Below, piece by piece: positions 32,296-43,737 of a stretch of DNA of 64,000 nt. Below the pieces are notes generated by a model. The model did no database searches. It saw nothing but the letters and a program-made list of their open reading frames with translations, and was not told the origin of the DNA. A program made the position numbers and the translations under genes. Source of the stretch: Novosphingobium sp. Gsoil 351. Lineage in GTDB: Bacteria > Pseudomonadota > Alphaproteobacteria > Sphingomonadales > Sphingomonadaceae. Within the stretch, counting starts at the first letter, position 1; each line of letters starts with the position of its first letter. The DNA is taken from positions 1,393,501 through 1,457,500 of the forward strand of contig NZ_CP046120.1 in assembly GCF_009707465.1 (NCBI RefSeq), read 5' to 3'.

Positions 32296-33423
32296 ATGCC
32301 GCTCGTTATCGAATACCGCCCGTTCGCTTTACCCGAGGCGCCACCTCCAGGTGCGCGCGCGGTGACGCCTGGCGAACTGGCGAAGATCGCGGGGGCGCAC
32401 CAGTCCCGCGCAGTCGTCCGGCCTACCGGTCCTCGGGTCGCGCGCCCGGCGGCGCTGGCCGCGATCGCCGCGCTGGCCGTTCTCAGCCCGTTCGGCTGGG
32501 ACGGCTCGGCGCTGCAGCCCTCCGCGGCGCAAGCGAACGCGCCGCGGCTCCAGCCGTTCGAGGCCGCGGGCGAGAACTTTCCCGGATCGGCGTTCTATTA
32601 CCTCGACAGCGACAGCGGCGTGGTTGCGCCCGAACGCGCGGCGCGCTCCAGCGAACGCCCCGCCCCGCTCGACGCTCGTTTAGGTGACGCCATTGCCCGT
32701 CCGACCTTCCTGGCAGGAACGGCGCGGGACCGCTCTCGTGCACTCAGTTGCCTGACCACCGCCATCTACCATGAAGCCGCGGCCGAGCCCGACGCTGGCC
32801 AGCGTGCGGTGGCGCAAGTCGTGCTAAACCGCATCGCGCATCCGCAGTGGCCGAACAGCGTCTGCGGCGTCGTCTTTCAAGGGTCCGAGCGGCCCGGCTG
32901 CCAGTTCAGTTTTGCTTGCGATGGTTCGCTGGCACGCGCGCCCGTGCGGATGTGGTGGGATCGTGCGCGCCGGGTGGCCGAACGTGCGCTGGCGGGCGAG
33001 GTCTATGCCCCGGTGGGACTCGCAACGTACTACCATACCGCCGCGGTTCATCCCGCTTGGGCGGAGCGGCAGACATTCATCGGCGCGATCGGCGCGCACC
33101 TATTCTATCGCCTGCCTGGCGGCGCGGGGACGGCGGGGGCCTTTACCGACCGCTATCGGGGCGGCGAGCCCGTCGCGGCACCGAACCCGCGCCCGTTCTT
33201 GCCGCCGCCGCTGCTTCAGGCGGATCCGCTGGCGGTGGCTCAGACTTGGGCGGCTGCGTGGGACAGCACGGCCGGTTCGCTGGCAAGACCGGCTCTTCCT
33301 TTTGGCGATGCGCACCCCGCACTTGCCCATACCCCGGTGGCGGGCGACGCCCTGTCCGCTTCCGGCCAGATCCGCCCGGAATATCGCGACAGTGGGCGGT
33401 GGATTGCCTCGCCCAAGGGCTGA
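32296..33423 (+). CDS. SleB-like cell wall hydrolase
   Basis: A 375-residue membrane-anchored peptidoglycan hydrolase of the SleB (Hydrolase_2) family. A single hydrophobic segment (AALAAIAALAVLSPFG, about 50-65) anchors it. The catalytic domain lies at about residues 150-265: CLTTAIYHEAAAEPDAGQRA with the catalytic Glu, VAQVVLNRIAHPQWPNSVCG, and CQFSFACDGS. SleB enzymes are lytic transglycosylase-like; in sphingomonads they serve wall remodelling, not spore germination. A Pro/Ala-rich C-terminal tail of about 100 residues follows. The ATG at 32296 is chosen because the anchor begins soon after; the frame is open far upstream, across the riboswitch. It is divergent from btuB. Confidence 0.85.
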   Translation: MPLVIEYRPFALPEAPPPGARAVTPGELAKIAGAHQSRAVVRPTGPRVARPAALAAIAALAVLSPFGWDGSALQPSAAQANAPRLQPFEAAGENFPGSAFYYLDSDSGVVAPERAARSSERPAPLDARLGDAIARPTFLAGTARDRSRALSCLTTAIYHEAAAEPDAGQRAVAQVVLNRIAHPQWPNSVCGVVFQGSERPGCQFSFACDGSLARAPVRMWWDRARRVAERALAGEVYAPVGLATYYHTAAVHPAWAERQTFIGAIGAHLFYRLPGGAGTAGAFTDRYRGGEPVAAPNPRPFLPPPLLQADPLAVAQTWAAAWDSTAGSLARPALPFGDAHPALAHTPVAGDALSASGQIRPEYRDSGRWIASPKG

Positions 33424-33533
33424 ACCGAGCGCAAGCTAGACACGTTAACGCGACGAAACCATTCCCGCGCACCGAACGTTAGCGGGTCCCTGCGACAACG
33501 GTCGTCCCCCCGATCGATACCGGAGTCGCTCCC

Positions 33534-33872
33534 ATGTCATCCCTCAACCGCGCCGCGCGGTTCCCCACAAACGCCGTTCGCTTCAGCCCTTTCAATCCCG
33601 TAGCCGGGCTTTGCGCAGCGGTGAACGACAATGGAAGCGATGCCCAAGGCGACGCCTTGCTGCGTGCAGCGCTGCGCCTGTTCGCCGACCATGGCCTGGG
33701 CGCCGGGCATCGTGCGCAGAGCGAGGCGGAAGCCGCATTCTTCCATGGTGATCGCGAACGCTATCGCTGGTGGATGGCAATCACCCGCACGCTCGACCGC
33801 AAGCTGGCGGTGGAGTTGGCCGGCCGGATGGGAAGCGAAGACTTCGGCACCCGGTCGGCTCCCGCACGCTGA
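33534..33872 (+). CDS. small conserved hypothetical protein
   Basis: A 112-residue soluble protein, not matched to a named family. The core DALLRAALRLFADHGLGAGHRA and then AEAAFFHGDRERYRWWMAITRTLDRKLA is helical and looks like a constrained, conserved sequence; similar short proteins occur in sphingomonads as hypothetical proteins (from memory). GGAG lies before the ATG. It follows the SleB gene by 110 bp and is convergent with the desaturase gene. No function can be assigned. Confidence 0.65.
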   Translation: MSSLNRAARFPTNAVRFSPFNPVAGLCAAVNDNGSDAQGDALLRAALRLFADHGLGAGHRAQSEAEAAFFHGDRERYRWWMAITRTLDRKLAVELAGRMGSEDFGTRSAPAR

Positions 33873-33899
33873 CCCGAATGCCGGCTCGGCCGGAACCGA

Positions 33900-35123
33900 T
33901 CAGACGTTTTCCTGATTGCTGAGTGCGGCCTGCTGCCGCGCCGCGATTTCGCGCTCAGAGCGATAGATAGCGCCCGGCGAGGCGGGTTCGGCCTGCTCGG
34001 GAAGATGCTCGCCTACCGGCGGTGCGGCGCGCATCGCGCCGCGCTCAAGCGGGAGCGCCGTGACCTCGCCGTCGAAATCCATCCAGGCGTGCGCGTCGTA
34101 GTCGTAGAGGCGGCAGCGGGTGACGACGTCGCGCAGATTGGCTGCGGTGAAACGCATGAAGATCACCGGTGGCGAGGCGATCCCCGCCAGCACGGCCTGC
34201 GCCTCTTTCAGCCGGTAGTGTGGAATGATCGCCGATACGTGGTGCACCGGATGTTCGAGCCCATAGTGCGACATGTGGTTGATCCAGTGGGGAATGCCGA
34301 CATGGACCGACAGCGCTTCGGGCGGAGAGCTTGCTGCGTCCCGGTACCAGCGCACCTGCGGATTCGTGTGCTGAAGGAACACGGTCATCGAAAACGTCGC
34401 GAACCAGATCGTGTAAGGCAGGACGAAACCGCACAGCACCGAAGCGGCGACGCTGGCGCCGGTCGCCAACGGGACGCTTATCAGCACGCCGATCAGAGCC
34501 GCCGCGAACCCGGCCTGCAGCGCGGCATATCCAAGCGCCGAGCGGCGAAACCGCTGCGGCAGCCACGAACCCGGGTAAAAATGCACGGTCGGCCAGCGCT
34601 CGATCAGGAAGTAGAGCAGGATGCCTGCGCCCGACGGCGAGTGATAGGCGCGATAGAGCGCACGGCGCAGGCTGGACATCGCGCGATACTCGGGAAAGGT
34701 GATCGGCGATAGAAAGTTGTTGCCCTTCACGTTCGTGCGGGCGTGATGCAACACGTGGTGATCGTAAATCCACAGCCGGTAGTTGAACAGGCACAAGGTC
34801 ATGCTGATGACCGCGATCACCTTGTTGCCCCGCCGCGACTTTACCACCGCACGGTGCGCAGCCTCGTGCAGGAGCGCGCCCAGATTCACCAGAGCGGCGC
34901 CGGCGACGAGCCCTCCGGCGATTTTCCCAGCTAGGTTGTCGAAGAATAGCACAGCGACGATACCGAACGCGTATAGCGCCAGATCGACCGCAAACGACTT
35001 GTAACCCTGAACCGAGTTGGCCTTCGCAAACGGCGCGATCAGCGCGTGGATTTGCGCACGCGACTGCCCTTCTCCATCGCCTGTCCGCGTTGCGGCAGGC
35101 GGCGCGGCCAAAGCTACGGCCAT
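33900..35123 (-). CDS. membrane fatty acid desaturase-family protein
   Basis: A 407-residue integral membrane di-iron enzyme. Three histidine boxes are visible: HEAAH, HHVLHH (HxxHH) and HPVHHV (HxxHH), with membrane pairs between them (for instance LALYAFGIVAVLFF and VAASVLCGFVLPYTIWFATF). It inserts a double bond or hydroxyl into a lipid acyl chain or related lipid; head-group or carotenoid substrates cannot be excluded. The ATG at 35123 is chosen because it is followed by a soluble N-terminus of normal length; an upstream in-frame extension to 35261 has no ribosome binding site. It is monocistronic and divergent from the GGDEF-EAL gene. Confidence 0.85.
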   Translation of the reverse strand: MAVALAAPPAATRTGDGEGQSRAQIHALIAPFAKANSVQGYKSFAVDLALYAFGIVAVLFFDNLAGKIAGGLVAGAALVNLGALLHEAAHRAVVKSRRGNKVIAVISMTLCLFNYRLWIYDHHVLHHARTNVKGNNFLSPITFPEYRAMSSLRRALYRAYHSPSGAGILLYFLIERWPTVHFYPGSWLPQRFRRSALGYAALQAGFAAALIGVLISVPLATGASVAASVLCGFVLPYTIWFATFSMTVFLQHTNPQVRWYRDAASSPPEALSVHVGIPHWINHMSHYGLEHPVHHVSAIIPHYRLKEAQAVLAGIASPPVIFMRFTAANLRDVVTRCRLYDYDAHAWMDFDGEVTALPLERGAMRAAPPVGEHLPEQAEPASPGAIYRSEREIAARQQAALSNQENV

Positions 35124-35449
35124 TTGCTGTCGGCCCCCGCAAAGCGAATGAATTACGCAGTTTACGGGCCTCTTTAACGAAAGTTTGGCGATGCCGCAAG
35201 CGCGGCTGGCGTTCCAATGGTGCTTCGCGAAGTACTCATCATTCCCTGAGTCGCCGCACATGAGCCCTGCGGCGGGGGTCAGGCGAGGGAAAACTCGGGA
35301 TCAAGGTGCGCTTCCGCGACGAGCAAGGGCGCGCCGCCGATCGTACCCGTTGCCCCGCAAAATGGAGACGCTTTCACTCCCCGCTCCCGGTTCAGAGTCT
35401 GCGGGCTTGGCTATCGACCCAGATCGAGCTGCCCTGCGTTCGTTAACGA
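35124..35449. other. 326-bp divergent intergenic region
   Basis: This spacer between the desaturase (minus) and the GGDEF-EAL gene (plus) should hold both promoters. I see A/T-richer patches near 35140-35175 (for example TTAACGA, and TAATTC on the minus strand) and CGTTAACG near 35441, but no convincing -35/-10 pair. An open frame of 90 codons on the plus strand (35185-35457) shows no recognisable protein character. Confidence 0.4.
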
Positions 35450-37435
35450 TTGCTTGATGATAAATCTCTAGGCGACAAGCAACCTAGGAGCCGAAAGATC
35501 GCGCGTTTCCGCCCCAGTTTGCAGTGGCTGTTTCCGACCAGCGCGACGGACGAACACGTCCGGAGGCTTCTGATCGAGAGACTGTACCAGCAACCGAGCA
35601 ACATGCTCATCGGTGCGCTGTGTGGCATTGTCATGGCATGGTGCGCGGCCGTCGAGGTGGGCGACCCGAGGCTGAGGAACAGTGCGGTACTCCTGACTGC
35701 CATCGCAACCGTGCGCATGGTCATGGCCTATCTGCTGCCCCGGCTCCAGTCGCTCAAGAAATCGCTGCTGGAATTGTTGTTCGAAGTCGGGGCGTTCGCT
35801 TACGCCGGTGTATGCGGCCTGATCGCCGCGCAGTGTATGGTGCTCAACGCGCCGTCGAGCGTCCAAACACTGACGGTCGCGAACGCGATGAGCTATGGCG
35901 CCGCGATGGCGTCGCGCAATGCCGGGCGCCCAGCCATTGCGATCGGCCAACTGGTCCTCGCGGCCGGACCCGTGATCATTGCCGGCGCGATCTCGCCCGA
36001 TCTCGCGCATCGCGTCCTCGCGGGGATCACAGCGCTATTCCTGCCCGCGATGATCTCCATCTCGGTATCGATCTTCGAAGTGATGCGTACCTCGATCGCC
36101 GCCGCCGAGACGAGCACCCGCCTCGCAGAAAAGATGCAGCTCCTTGCCCGGACCGACGTGGTCACCGGGCTGTACAACCGCGCGGGTCTCAACCACCACC
36201 TAGTCGAGCGGCTGATGCGGCTTCAGGGCAACCGCAAATTTGCGCTGTTCTGGCTCGATCTCGACCGCTTCAAGGAGGTCAACGACACGCTCGGCCACCC
36301 GGTAGGCGACCGGGTGCTGTCTGAAATCGCGACCCGGCTGCGCAAGCAGTGCCCGCCCGACGCCACGATCGCGCGGTTCGGCGGCGACGAGTTCATTATC
36401 GCCTGCGAGACCGACAGCCGCGGCGAGCTAGAGACGCTCGCGGCCAGCCTGCTCGAGGCGATCACCCAGCCGATCAGGATCGATGGAGATCGGCTACAGA
36501 TCCATTCGTCGATGGGCATTGCCATGATGCCCGACGACGGCAACGACATTGACAGCCTGATGCAGGGCGCGGACCTCGCGCTATATCATTCCAAGGTCAA
36601 CGGGCGGAACCAGTTCAGCTTCTTCGACCCGTCGATGACCCGCGACCTGGTCCGTCGCCGCGAGATCGAATCCGAACTGCGGCTTGCGATCCAGCGCGAA
36701 GAGCTCTCGATCTATTTCCAGCCGATCGTCGATCTCGGCACGGGCCGCATTCGCAGTTTCGAAGCCTTGGTCCGCTGGTTCCACCCGGAAAAGGGCGAGC
36801 TCAAACCCGACGAATTCATCCCCGTCGCCGAAGAGACCGGGGTCATCATCACGCTGGGCAACTGGATCACTGCGCAGGCCGCCAAGACCGCGGCGCAGTG
36901 GCCCGAGGACGTGACCCTATGCGTCAACCTCTCGCCGCTGCAACTGCGCGCGCCGGGTGCGGCGCTGGGCATTCTTGGCGCGATCCGCGAGGCCGGACTG
37001 AAGCCTTCTCGGCTAGAACTCGAAATCACCGAGAGCGTGTTCCTCGAGGCCGACGAGACAACGGACAACTTTATCCGCCAGCTCGCCGCCGAAGGGGTCC
37101 GCTTCGCGCTCGACGACTTCGGCACCGGCTATTCGTCACTCGGCTATCTCGACAAATATCCCTTCAGCAAGATCAAGATCGACCGCAGCTTCGTTTCGGG
37201 GCTCGACGTTGGCCGCAAGAGCGACGCGATCATCCGCGCCGTGGCCGAGATGGCCAATACCCTGGAGATGGAGATCGTCGCCGAAGGGCTCGAGACGGTC
37301 GAGCAAGTCCGCGCGGTGCGAGCGGCGGGCTGTACCCTTGGCCAGGGCTATTATTTCAGTCGCGCGGTGCCCGATTATCTCGCCGCGCTGCTGCTGGTGC
37401 AAGAACACGAAGGTGCGCGACGGTTGACCGCTTGA
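35450..37435 (+). CDS. membrane GGDEF-EAL c-di-GMP signalling protein
   Basis: A protein of up to 661 residues with an N-terminal membrane region of several helices (about 50-200, for instance NMLIGALCGIVMAWCAAVEV and VLAGITALFLPAMISISVSI), then a GGDEF domain (about 235-390) with intact FGGDEF, and an EAL domain (about 400-655) with FEALVRW, LEITES and DDFGTGYSSL. Both catalytic signatures are intact, so it could make and break c-di-GMP. No RxxD inhibitory site was clearly placed. The start is uncertain: only TTG codons (35450, or one near 35519) or an internal ATG at 35600 are available, and none has a good ribosome binding site. It is monocistronic. Confidence 0.88.
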   Translation: MLDDKSLGDKQPRSRKIARFRPSLQWLFPTSATDEHVRRLLIERLYQQPSNMLIGALCGIVMAWCAAVEVGDPRLRNSAVLLTAIATVRMVMAYLLPRLQSLKKSLLELLFEVGAFAYAGVCGLIAAQCMVLNAPSSVQTLTVANAMSYGAAMASRNAGRPAIAIGQLVLAAGPVIIAGAISPDLAHRVLAGITALFLPAMISISVSIFEVMRTSIAAAETSTRLAEKMQLLARTDVVTGLYNRAGLNHHLVERLMRLQGNRKFALFWLDLDRFKEVNDTLGHPVGDRVLSEIATRLRKQCPPDATIARFGGDEFIIACETDSRGELETLAASLLEAITQPIRIDGDRLQIHSSMGIAMMPDDGNDIDSLMQGADLALYHSKVNGRNQFSFFDPSMTRDLVRRREIESELRLAIQREELSIYFQPIVDLGTGRIRSFEALVRWFHPEKGELKPDEFIPVAEETGVIITLGNWITAQAAKTAAQWPEDVTLCVNLSPLQLRAPGAALGILGAIREAGLKPSRLELEITESVFLEADETTDNFIRQLAAEGVRFALDDFGTGYSSLGYLDKYPFSKIKIDRSFVSGLDVGRKSDAIIRAVAEMANTLEMEIVAEGLETVEQVRAVRAAGCTLGQGYYFSRAVPDYLAALLLVQEHEGARRLTA

Positions 37436-37572
37436 GCCGCAAATAGACCTTTCTGCTACTGCGAACCGTTATCAGAAATAAATCCAGTGGTCGGGGTTTT
37501 CCCGGTTGCCTTGTCTTTCCCCTACGTCTAGGCCGCTCGTGTTTCGCCGGGTGCCGATCCTCTTGCGGGTAG

Positions 37573-38589
<1,017 letters not shown>

Positions 38590-38599
38590 TCCATCCGTG

Positions 38600-38625
38600 A
38601 GGGCCCGCGCACGCGCGGGCCTCAG
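38600..38625 (+). terminator. GC-rich hairpin between mdh and sucD
   Basis: GCCCGCGC (38603-38610) pairs with GCGCGGGC (38613-38620), flanked by GAG and CTC. There is no T-run after it, so it is more likely a partial terminator or mRNA-processing/stability element between mdh and sucD than a full stop. Confidence 0.4.
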
Positions 38626-38692
38626 GCGAGGTCGCGCCGGTCCGACCGAGGTCCCCACCTACTCGGGGACTCACAGCGAGTGTCTTCTCCCC

Positions 38693-39583
38693 ATGAGTAT
38701 CCTCGTCGACAAGAACACCAAGGTCATCACCCAGGGAATGACCGGGGCGACCGGCACGTTCCACACCGAGCAGGCGCTCGCCTATGGCACGCAGATGGTC
38801 GCCGGGGTCACTCCCGGCAAGGGCGGCTCCACCCATATCGGACTGCCGATCTACGACACCGTCCACGACGCCAAGGCCGCCACTGGCGCCACCGCTTCGT
38901 GCGTTTATGTGCCGCCGCCGTTCGCCGCCGATTCGATCATGGAGGCGATTGACGCCGGGATCGAGCTGATCGTGTGCATCACCGAAGGCATCCCGGTGCT
39001 CGACATGGTCCGGGTCAAGCGCGCGCTGTCGGGGAGCAAATCGCGGCTGATCGGGCCGAATTGCCCCGGCGTGCTGACACCCAACGAGTGCAAGATCGGG
39101 ATCATGCCCGGATCGATCTTCCACAAGGGCTCGGTCGGCGTGGTCAGCCGCTCGGGTACGCTGACCTATGAGGCGGTCCACCAGACGACGATGGCGGGCC
39201 TTGGCCAGACCACCGCGGTGGGCATCGGCGGCGATCCGGTCAACGGCACCAACTTCATCGACGTGCTCGAGCTGTTCATGGCCGACGAGGCGACCAAGTC
39301 GATCATCATGATCGGCGAAATCGGCGGCGATGCCGAGGAACAGGCCGCGCAGTTCATCAAGGACGAGGCGAGAGCCGGGCGCAAGAAGCCGATGGTCGGC
39401 TTCATCGCCGGGCTCACCGCGCCTCCCGGCCGCCGCATGGGCCACGCCGGGGCGATCGTCTCGGGCGGCAAGGGCGGCGCGGGCGACAAGATCGCGGCAA
39501 TGGAAGAAGCGGGCATCCGCGTCTCCCCCTCGCCCGCCGAACTTGGAACCACTCTGGCGGCGATGCTTAAGGAAACGGTTTAA
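38693..39583 (+). CDS. sucD: succinyl-CoA synthetase, alpha subunit
   Basis: A 296-residue CoA-ligase alpha subunit. The CoA-binding start [20 protein letters not shown] and the phosphohistidine loop [15 protein letters not shown] are diagnostic. With the beta subunit SucC it makes ATP or GTP from succinyl-CoA. The ATG at 38693 is the conserved start; the open frame runs upstream to 38597. In this operon sucC is absent: mdh is followed directly by sucD, so the beta subunit must be encoded elsewhere. A 103-bp spacer with a hairpin separates it from mdh. Confidence 0.97.
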   Translation: MSILVDKNTKVITQGMTGATGTFHTEQALAYGTQMVAGVTPGKGGSTHIGLPIYDTVHDAKAATGATASCVYVPPPFAADSIMEAIDAGIELIVCITEGIPVLDMVRVKRALSGSKSRLIGPNCPGVLTPNECKIGIMPGSIFHKGSVGVVSRSGTLTYEAVHQTTMAGLGQTTAVGIGGDPVNGTNFIDVLELFMADEATKSIIMIGEIGGDAEEQAAQFIKDEARAGRKKPMVGFIAGLTAPPGRRMGHAGAIVSGGKGGAGDKIAAMEEAGIRVSPSPAELGTTLAAMLKETV

Positions 39584-39625
39584 GCCGCCGTCCTTCGCGC
39601 TGACGCGCGCAACCGGACAACGACA

Positions 39626-42451
39626 ATGGGTCAAGAACTTCACGATTTCCTCCCCGCGATGGAGCCGGGCGAGGCGCAGCCCGGCCCCAGCTGGGCGCGC
39701 GGCAACTGGCGGGACGGCACGACCGAGGACGACCTGACCGCGGCGCTCGATCCGCTGGCGATGCAGGTCGCGATCAAGAAGGCAGCGGAGAAGGCGGGAA
39801 CGGCAACCGACGCCGCCTCGGTCGAGCAGGCCGCGGGCGACAGCATCCGCGCAATGATGCTGATCCGCACCTATCGTGTGCGCGGCCACCTTGCCGCGCA
39901 GCTCGATCCGCTCGGCCTTACCAAGCAGGACTTGCCGCCCGACCTGACCCCCGAGTACCACGGCTTCAGCGGTGCGGCGCTCGACCGTCCCGTCTATCTC
40001 GGCGGCGCGCTCAACCTCGAATGGTGCAGTGTGCGCCAGCTCGTCGACATCCTGCGCGCCAACTATTGCGGCAAGGTCGGCCTCGAATACATGCACATCG
40101 CGGATGTCGAAGAGCGGCGGTTCCTGCAAGAGCGGTTCGAGGGCGCGGACAAGTCGATCGACTTCACGCCGGAGGGCAAGAAGGCAATCCTGGGCGCGGT
40201 AATCCGCGGCGAGCAGTACGAGAAGTTCCTCGGCAAGAAATACGTCGGGACCAAGCGCTTCGGGCTCGACGGCGGCGAATCGATGATTCCCGCGCTCGAA
40301 GCGGTGATCAAGCAGGGCGGCCAGCTCGGCATCAAGGAAATAGTCTACGGCATGGCCCACCGGGGCCGCCTCAACGTGCTCGCCAACGTGATGGCCAAGC
40401 CCTACCGCGTGATCTTCCACGAATTCTCTGGCGGCTCCTCCAACCCCGACGACGTCGGTGGGTCGGGCGACGTCAAATACCACCTCGGCACCTCGACCGA
40501 CCGCGAGTTCGACGGGATCAAGGTCCACATGAGCCTCGTCCCCAACCCCAGCCACCTCGAGGCGGTCGATCCGGTCGTGCTCGGCAAGGTCCGCGCGACG
40601 CAGGTGCTGCGCGACGATGCGATCAAGCACGACCAGGTTCTGCCCGTATTGATCCACGGCGACGCGGCGTTCGCCGGACAGGGGATCGTATGGGAGTGCT
40701 TCGGATTTTCGGGCATTCGCGGCTACAACACCGGCGGCGCGATCCACTTCGTCATCAACAACCAGATCGGCTTCACCACCAGCCCGCAGTTCGCGCGCTC
40801 CTCGCCCTACCCCTCGGACGTCGCCAAGGGCGTGCAGGCGCCGATCCTCCACGTCAACGGCGATGATCCCGAGGCGGTCACCTTCGCCTGCAAGCTGGCG
40901 ATGGAGTTCCGCCAGAAATTCAAACGCGACGTGGTGATCGACATGTGGTGCTATCGCCGCTTCGGCCACAACGAGGGCGACGAACCGAGCTTCACCCAGC
41001 CGCTGATGTATGCGCAGATCCGCCAGCATCCACCCGTCAGCGCGCTCTACGCCGCGCGGCTGGTCGAGCAGAAGGTGATCGGCGAGGGCTTTGCGGACGA
41101 GACCGCGGCGGCGTTCGTCGCGCATCTCGAGGAAGAGTTTGCCGGGTCGAAAAGCTACAAGCCAAACGAGGCCGACTGGTTTGCGGGGCGCTGGAGCGGC
41201 CTGAATAAGCCCGCCGACCCGGTCGGCGCGCGGCGCAACGTGCCCACCGGTATCGATCGCAAACTGTTCGATAGCCTCGGCCGCACCCTGACCACCGTCC
41301 CTGCCAGCCTGACGATCCACAAGACGCTCGCCCGGGTCATCGACGCCAAGCGCGAGATGTTCGCCAACGGCAGCGGCTTCGATTGGGCAACCGCCGAGGC
41401 GCTGGCGTTCGGCTCGCTGATCTCCGAAGGTTTCGGGGTGCGCCTGTCGGGTCAGGATTCGGGCCGCGGCACGTTTAGCCAGCGCCACGCGGTGTGGGTC
41501 GATCAAACCGACGAGCACCGCTTTGTCCCGCTGTGGTCGGTTCCGCACGGGCGTTTCGAGGTGCTCGACAGCACGTTGTCCGAATTCGGCGTGCTCGGCT
41601 TTGAATACGGCTATGCGCTCGCCGATCCCAAGACGCTGGTGCTGTGGGAGGCGCAGTTCGGCGATTTCGCCAACGGGGCGCAGACGATCATCGACCAGTT
41701 CATCGCCGCTGGCGAGGCCAAGTGGCTGCGCGCCAACGGCTTGGTGATGCTGCTGCCGCACGGCTACGAAGGCCAGGGGCCGGAGCACTCCTCCGCGCGG
41801 CTCGAGCGGTTTCTCCAGCTCTGCGCGCAGGACAACATCCAGGTCTGCAACATCACCTCGCCGGCCAACTATTTCCACGTCCTGCGCCGCCAGATGCACC
41901 GCGGCTTCCGCAAGCCGCTGGTGATCATGGCGCCCAAGTCGCTGCTACGGCATCCATTGGCCAAATCGGCGACGGAGGACTTCGTCGGCGAAGGCCACTT
42001 CCGCCGGATCCTGTCCGATCCCAATGGAGCCGACGACGCGAAGACCAAACGCTTGGTCCTGTGCTCGGGCAAGGTCGCCTACGACCTGATGGAAGCGCGC
42101 GACGCGGCGGCACGCGACGATATCCAGATCGTGCGGATCGAGCAGCTCTATCCCTTCCCCGAGGAGGCGCTGGAGATCCGCCTGGCCAGGATGACCGCGC
42201 TGGAAGACGTGGTCTGGTGCCAGGAAGAGCCGCGCAACAACGGCGGCTGGTTCTTCGTCGAAGGCTGCATCGAACAGGCGCTCAAGGGTGCGGGGGTCAA
42301 ACCGCAGCGCCCGCGCTATGCCGGGCGCTCCGCCAGCGCCTCACCCGCCACCGGACTCGCCAGCCGCCACACGATGGAACAGGGCGCGCTCGTCGCCGAT
42401 GCGCTCGGGCTGTCGGTCCGCACCGAAATTCGCCGCCGCAAGAAGGCCTGA
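39626..42451 (+). CDS. sucA: 2-oxoglutarate dehydrogenase E1 component
   Basis: A 941-residue thiamin-diphosphate E1o enzyme that decarboxylates 2-oxoglutarate and succinylates the lipoyl group of E2. The N-terminal region has YRVRGHLAAQLDPLG. ThDP-binding features include MAHRGRLNVLANV, DAAFAGQGIVWE and the GDEPSFTQP loop. The C-terminal transketolase-like half has PHGYEGQGPEHSSARLERFL and the end QEEPRNNGGW. Length and order agree with alphaproteobacterial OdhA. It is co-transcribed with odhB, 9 bp downstream. Confidence 0.98.
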   Translation: MGQELHDFLPAMEPGEAQPGPSWARGNWRDGTTEDDLTAALDPLAMQVAIKKAAEKAGTATDAASVEQAAGDSIRAMMLIRTYRVRGHLAAQLDPLGLTKQDLPPDLTPEYHGFSGAALDRPVYLGGALNLEWCSVRQLVDILRANYCGKVGLEYMHIADVEERRFLQERFEGADKSIDFTPEGKKAILGAVIRGEQYEKFLGKKYVGTKRFGLDGGESMIPALEAVIKQGGQLGIKEIVYGMAHRGRLNVLANVMAKPYRVIFHEFSGGSSNPDDVGGSGDVKYHLGTSTDREFDGIKVHMSLVPNPSHLEAVDPVVLGKVRATQVLRDDAIKHDQVLPVLIHGDAAFAGQGIVWECFGFSGIRGYNTGGAIHFVINNQIGFTTSPQFARSSPYPSDVAKGVQAPILHVNGDDPEAVTFACKLAMEFRQKFKRDVVIDMWCYRRFGHNEGDEPSFTQPLMYAQIRQHPPVSALYAARLVEQKVIGEGFADETAAAFVAHLEEEFAGSKSYKPNEADWFAGRWSGLNKPADPVGARRNVPTGIDRKLFDSLGRTLTTVPASLTIHKTLARVIDAKREMFANGSGFDWATAEALAFGSLISEGFGVRLSGQDSGRGTFSQRHAVWVDQTDEHRFVPLWSVPHGRFEVLDSTLSEFGVLGFEYGYALADPKTLVLWEAQFGDFANGAQTIIDQFIAAGEAKWLRANGLVMLLPHGYEGQGPEHSSARLERFLQLCAQDNIQVCNITSPANYFHVLRRQMHRGFRKPLVIMAPKSLLRHPLAKSATEDFVGEGHFRRILSDPNGADDAKTKRLVLCSGKVAYDLMEARDAAARDDIQIVRIEQLYPFPEEALEIRLARMTALEDVVWCQEEPRNNGGWFFVEGCIEQALKGAGVKPQRPRYAGRSASASPATGLASRHTMEQGALVADALGLSVRTEIRRRKKA

Positions 42452-42460
42452 GGGAATACC

Positions 42461-43729
42461 ATGTCCAGCCAAGTCAAAGTCCCCACGCTCGGCGAGAGCG
42501 TTGCCGAGGCGACCATCGGCCAGTGGCTCAAGCAACCCGGCGACGCGGTCAATCTCGACGAGCCGATCGCCAGCCTTGAAACCGACAAGGTCGCGGTCGA
42601 GGTTCCTGCGCCTGCTTCGGGTGTGATGGGCGCGCTCCAGGCCAAGGAAGGTGACACCGTGCTGGTCGGTGCGATCATCGCGACCATCGAGGATTCGGCC
42701 CCCGCCGCGGGTGCCGAGCCGGTCGCCGCGCGCGAGGAGAAGGCCCAGCCCCCCGCGTCCGACACGATGCCGCCCAAGGCCGATCCGGCGTCGACTCCGC
42801 CTCCGGCCGCCGCGCTCGATGCTGCCACGCTCTCGCCCGCGGTGCGCCGCGCGGTGCTTGAGCACGGGATCGACCCCAGCCGGGTCAAGGGTTCGGGCCG
42901 AGACGGCCGGTTGACGAAGGAGGACGTGCTGGCGGCGGCGCAGGCCAAGTCGGCTCCGTCCGCCCCAAGTGCCCCTGCCCAGCCTGCCCCAGTCGAAGGC
43001 CTCGCGCCCTCAACCGCGCCGTCCGGCGAGCGCAAGACCGAACGGGTCAAGATGACCCGGATGCGCCAGACGATCGCCAAGCGGCTGAAGAGCGCGCAAG
43101 ACACCGCCGCGCTGCTCACGACCTTCAACGATTGCGACATGTCCGCAGTGATGGCCGCGCGCGACAAGTACAAAGACAGCTTCGAGAAGAAGCACGGGGT
43201 CAAGCTCGGCTTCATGAGCTTCTTCGCCAAAGCGGCGTGCCTGGCGATCCGCGATATCCCATCGGTCAATGCTCAGATCGAAGGCGATGAGATCGTCTAC
43301 TTCGACTACGTCGATCTGTCGGTGGCGGTCTCGGCACCCAATGGGCTGGTCGTCCCAGTGGTGCGCAATGCCGATGCGTTGTCGTTCGCCGGAATTGAAA
43401 AGGCCATCGGCGACCTTGGGCGCCGCGCCAAGGACGGCAGCCTGACGATGGAGGACATGGCCGGGGGCACCTTCACCATCTCCAACGGCGGGATTTTCGG
43501 CGGGCTGATGAGCACACCGATCATCAACCCTCCGCAGTCGGCGGTGCTCGGCCTCCACCGCATCGAAGACCGCCCGGTGGTCCGCGACGGCGAGATCGTG
43601 ATCCGTCCGATGATGTATCTGGCGCTTAGCTACGACCATCGTCTGATCGACGGCCGCGAGGCGGTGACGGCCTTGAAGACGATCAAGGAAGCGATCGAGG
43701 ATCCCACGCGCCTGCTGATCGATTTGTGA
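42461..43729 (+). CDS. sucB: dihydrolipoyl succinyltransferase, 2-oxoglutarate dehydrogenase E2
   Basis: A 422-residue E2 (odhB). The lipoyl domain carries K43 in [10 protein letters not shown] Pro/Ala-rich linker follows, then the peripheral subunit-binding domain ([20 protein letters not shown], near residue 125-160), a second linker, and the catalytic domain ending with [12 protein letters not shown] (HxxxD active site). It transfers the succinyl group to CoA and forms the complex core. There is one lipoyl domain, as is normal for OGDH E2. It is followed 8 bp later by lpdA. Confidence 0.97.
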   Translation: MSSQVKVPTLGESVAEATIGQWLKQPGDAVNLDEPIASLETDKVAVEVPAPASGVMGALQAKEGDTVLVGAIIATIEDSAPAAGAEPVAAREEKAQPPASDTMPPKADPASTPPPAAALDAATLSPAVRRAVLEHGIDPSRVKGSGRDGRLTKEDVLAAAQAKSAPSAPSAPAQPAPVEGLAPSTAPSGERKTERVKMTRMRQTIAKRLKSAQDTAALLTTFNDCDMSAVMAARDKYKDSFEKKHGVKLGFMSFFAKAACLAIRDIPSVNAQIEGDEIVYFDYVDLSVAVSAPNGLVVPVVRNADALSFAGIEKAIGDLGRRAKDGSLTMEDMAGGTFTISNGGIFGGLMSTPIINPPQSAVLGLHRIEDRPVVRDGEIVIRPMMYLALSYDHRLIDGREAVTALKTIKEAIEDPTRLLIDL

Positions 43730-43737
43730 GACCCCGG

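Noticed and set aside
35185..35457. 90-codon plus-strand open frame between the desaturase and GGDEF-EAL genes
   Set aside because: No recognisable composition, no ribosome binding site and overlap with the next start; more likely non-coding.
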